Assembly: GCF_014066305.1 (NCBI RefSeq)
Contig: NW_023501109.1
Location: 62,001-126,000 of the forward strand
DNA length: 64,000 nucleotides
Direction of reading: 5' to 3'
Source: Letharia columbiana
Taxonomy: Eukaryota > Ascomycota > Lecanoromycetes > Lecanorales > Parmeliaceae
Part shown: in pieces, positions 60,695-64,000 of the stretch
Layout: each line of letters begins with the position of its first letter
Numbering within the stretch: position 1 is the stretch's first letter
The notes under the pieces: generated by a model
Databases searched by the model: none
What the model was told of the DNA's origin: nothing
The model's input: only the letters and a program-made list of their open reading frames with translations
Made by a program: the position numbers and the translations under genes

Positions 60695-63694
60695 GGGGGG
60701 GGGGGGCAGGAGATGGGGTGGGGAAAGGGGGAGGGGAGGGGAGGGGTTGATGATGGATGTTGTGGGGAGATGTTGATGCATGGTAGCATGGCTTGTTAGC
60801 CACAAGGTCACTCGTTTGTATTCTTACGCTATCCCATCGTCTGGCAGGGGGGGTTCAGATTCAGGGCTTCCGACCGAACATCGAAAAAGACCCTCGTTGT
60901 ATTTTAGTGTTCCTTCATATCGCCTGCTTTTCGCAACGAAATACTCCATGTCGCCATTATCCTTCATGAGCAGATCTTTAAAATCCTGTAATAGAAAATC
61001 AATCTTGCCGTTTCGAACCTTGTCCTGTGATAAGGATAAGGCGATGGGATACGGGACCAAAACTGTTGGAATCAGCCAATAGGAGGCCAGCATGTCCACA
61101 CAGTACCAAGTTCCAAATAGGTGTTGTGACTACTTCTCATAATGGCAAATAGCCTTAGCGTGGCTTCCCACCATAGAGTAGATAGGTACCCAGTCACCTC
61201 CATCCTTCCTACATACCTACTTCTTCATAGAACATGACAATATGAACAACTATTCTACACGATGTGAGACCATTGAATGCACACCATTTCCAATAAAAAC
61301 TTTCCGCGCACATTGGTCTTTTTCGAACCGCGTGGGATCGCCACCGTCAAAGGACTGGGGGTTGGTTGGTGTTCGCATATGATGGTTCGGAGTCCGTGTC
61401 AACGGCGGGAGAACTGGGTAGGTAGTGTCCAGTACGAGCTACCTACCTACATACGGTACCCAACAACCCTGTCTAAAACCAGCAGCTGGCTCTCGATCCC
61501 AATCTCGTCTCTTATCCACGCCGTAGCATTCTTCTCCCCCACCCACCCACCCATCCACTCCCGTGTGTGCAGCTAATTTTTTTTTCATTCCAGGTCTATC
61601 TATGCCGCGTAGACGTGGGAGTATTTTTAGCGCTGGGGTACGAGGACACGCTTGTTCGGGCCTCCATTCGGGCCTGTTTCTTGCTGTGTGATTGGCATGT
61701 CCACTTGTGCCGCGTGTGCTGTCGGTTCGGATATGAGAGGGTTGCTGAGTGCCTGAGGCAGCTATCGTTACAGGTCGGTTCGTTTGGTTTCTTGTTGATC
61801 TGCTCTCTGAGCGTCCTTAATCCCCCATAGCCTGTTGCTAGTAAGCTGTCCCATATCTATGCAGACTGCGTGTCCAGGATTCTTTCCGTTACGCAATTAC
61901 TTGAACTAGGTACTATCTACCGGAGAGGAGAGAATCTTGCTGGGCCACAAATCGAAAGAGGCTGAGTCCTATGCTACGCTAGTGATGCGATTGGTCCGGC
62001 ATTCATCGGTCAAGGGTGCTCATTGCGAGATTCTCAACTCTGCAACTGGACCCATAGGTCCTTGATCAGTAATTCGATGCCCAGTCTCGTGACTGGACCT
62101 TTTGGTAAGGGAGGATTCTATATTCTCAACTCTGCAACTGGACCCATAGGTCCTTGATCAGTATCGATGCCCATCTCGTGACTGGACCTTTTAGTCAGGG
62201 AGGATTCCAGATTCTCAACTCTGCAACTGGACCCATAGGTCCTTGATCAGTAATTCGATGCCCAGTCTCGTGACTGGACCTTTTGGTAAGGGAGGATTCT
62301 ATCAGACAGCGTCCCACGTTGAGCACGGGTCCGATCGCCTCGGCAGCAGGCACCAAATTTGGAATACCACGGTGTAGCTATCAGCCAATCCAGCAGCCGT
62401 AGGAATTACGCGCAATGTAGGACTGGGGCGTACATGCACTGCATGATCAGGTGCTAGCCTCCGACACAATGCCTTCATTCCTTCGACGACTCCTCCCACA
62501 CGGTCTCCAACATTGTTCGGCCATGGCGATTCGTCAGATGTCGATAGAATGCGAACTGTGCAGGCAGCAGGGTGGTAGCGGTGGGGGGTCTAACACGTGT
62601 AAACTGTCATTGCCCTTGTGGATCGGGTCTTCCGATTGGTACTTCATTACCCGCAAACCTTGCTGGTGGTTTTATGGGTGGGTGGGTATCGTGGTGTTCC
62701 CGGTTCTGGTGCTAGTACCAACAGCGTAACATGCAGCTGCATCAAGCAATCACCAATGAACGCTTGCGCAGGGTCTACCTTCCCGCTCAATCCCTCGCTT
62801 TCAGCTGTTGGTCATTGGTTGAGCTAAGCGAGTACAACATAGACTGCCGTTGTTCACAGTAATCATACTGTCCTTTCAAGTTTATAAGCTTACTGCGGCA
62901 CCCACGTCAACGGTAGCGGGGACAGGGGACGGATCGTATTATTGAACCCTGGCGGCCTAGTCTGTCATATTGATGTATCCACGCCGCTGATGACCCAGCA
63001 CAATTTCTCGATCTGTACAAAGTAGATAACTTTCGCTTACGTCTTAGCGGTACGTAGGTAAGATGGTACTGTAGGTTTATGGATCATGAAAAAACAGGGA
63101 ACAGGGATGGTCGGTAATCGGCAAGGCCAGCCTCACTGTAAAGTACTAATTAAGGTACAATACGATGGTATTATAAATTAAAACAGCCAACCGTTGAAAG
63201 GAATATACCATCTTGTAAATTTGGCCTTCGTCGACCACAGCTTTCAGCTTTCAGCTTTCCCTTAGCCAATCCCGCCCAGCTTACTCCGTATCGTTAATGC
63301 ACGTAATCCATTGACCATCAAAGGCTTCCCCGAACTCCGATGGATGTGAAGCCAACACTCACTCTTCGACGTCGGTCTTCGTATGGTACCAGCTTTCCCC
63401 AGGCAATGTCCCTACCTATTACAGTATTCGATCCGACCATGATACGTGAGTCGATTCCCTTGGACCGTCCCGTAGCCCGTCGTATTATACGTACACTTAG
63501 CCGCCCGTGGGATTCAGGTTTCAGGCCAGCCGTTGAAGAAATGGCGGTGAGTAGCTCCCTTGCCCGGAACGACTTGCCTTAGTGTTTCGCCATGTCACAG
63601 GTCGAGCATGGTCCTCTATCTCAGGTACCTTTATTGCTGACTGCTCCTCCGTCGAGAGGCTGCTGCGCGTACTGCTTTATTGACAACGCCCATC
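60695..63694. other. Gene-poor stretch, right flank of the cluster
   Basis: G-rich tract just after the FAD oxidase (60695-60750). Tandem repeat at 62030-62302. Short frames (61567, 62451, 63340) show no motifs. Confidence 0.45.
62030..62302. repeat. Three tandem copies of a 92-bp unit
   Basis: Units at 62030-62121, 62122-62210 and 62211-62302, starting ATTCTCAACTCTGCAACTGG. The outer two copies appear identical while the middle one has small deletions and substitutions (89 bp). Each unit contains GGACCCATAGGTCC, a near-palindrome. Confidence 0.9.
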
Positions 63695-64000
63695 ATGTTG
63701 TCATCATATGCGGAAATGGAAGACGCCGTTGGGAATGAGGAATGGGAGCGGATCAATCAACCAGAAGTCCGCAAGCGAGTTCAGAACAGACTGTCACAGC
63801 GGAGACACAGTGAGTATCCCACTGTCTCTAGGTCTAGTCCCAGACTCCATGCAGTTGCTGAATACTCCACCCAAGGAGACAAACTTCGCCAACAACGTGA
63901 ACCTGTATCCCATGAGATCATTATTCCACCATCGTTTACATCTTCCTATACAATGGAAGGGGCTCCGGGGACCAGCGACTATCCGAGTCCTTCGCTCTCC
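63695..64000 (+). CDS. bZIP-type transcription factor, 5' part (cut by window end)
   Basis: Exon 1 63695-63809 starts MLSSYAEMEDAVGNEEWERI and contains a basic region VRKRVQNRLSQRRHR, which continues across a 66-nt intron (GTGAGT to CCAAG) into exon 2 (from 63876, DKLRQQREPV). The NRxxQRxxR pattern is that of fungal bZIP-like regulators found near metabolite genes. A leucine zipper is not obvious in the part seen, and the rest lies beyond the window. It may be a second regulator of the cluster or an unrelated neighbour. Confidence 0.65.
   Translation, partial: MLSSYAEMEDAVGNEEWERINQPEVRKRVQNRLSQRRHSEYPTVSRSSPRLHAVAEYSTQGDKLRQQREPVSHEIIIPPSFTSSYTMEGAPGTSDYPSPSLS

Overview
This window comes from a filamentous ascomycete (Pezizomycotina). 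Nearly every gene is split by short introns of about 39-115 nt with GTNNGT donors, CTAAC/CTGAC-like branch sites and YAG acceptors. The gene set also fits: alpha-1,3-glucan synthase, mitochondrial dihydroxy-acid dehydratase, a Vps66-like acyltransferase, Zn2Cys6 and bZIP regulators, and a secondary-metabolite gene cluster. The class within Pezizomycotina cannot be fixed from sequence alone. Exon models were built by hand from reading frame, splice consensus and family knowledge. All lengths quoted are for those models.

Layout. 0.4-1.2 kb: a Cys-rich hypothetical gene. 1.2-5.6 kb: mostly gene-free, with a broken small secreted Cys-rich ORF. 5.6-13.4 kb (minus): a full-length alpha-1,3-glucan synthase with a possible 90-nt cassette exon. 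13.4-22.6 kb: gene-poor, containing a degenerate retropepsin-like gene and three copies of a miniature inverted-repeat element. 22.6-24.6 kb (minus): dihydroxy-acid dehydratase (ILV3). 24.6-28.3 kb: a fourth miniature element and a multi-exon secreted protein. 29.2-40.1 kb: ordinary genes, namely a class 3 lipase, a GNAT acetyltransferase, a kinesin-14 and a Vps66-type acyltransferase.

40.8-60.7 kb is the most interesting part, a compact biosynthetic cluster. It holds an apparent fusion of a small cupin to a DMATS-type aromatic prenyltransferase; a Baeyer-Villiger-type flavin monooxygenase transcribed divergently from it; an AflR-like Zn2Cys6 regulator; two paralogous retinol-dehydrogenase-like SDRs; a cytochrome P450; and a secreted BBE-like FAD oxidase with the sequence marks of bicovalent FAD attachment. 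No PKS, NRPS or terpene synthase is present in the window. Either the prenyltransferase is the defining enzyme or the scaffold synthase lies elsewhere. A plausible reading (inference) is that an aromatic scaffold is prenylated by the fusion protein and then oxidised and reduced by the P450, SDRs, monooxygenase and FAD oxidase under control of the regulator. Cupin, SDR, P450, FAD oxidase and prenyltransferase also occur together in prenylated salicylaldehyde-type clusters such as that of flavoglaucin.

The right edge has a three-copy 92-bp tandem repeat and the 5' part of a bZIP gene cut off by the window end. No rRNA, convincing tRNA, CRISPR array or complete autonomous transposon was seen.
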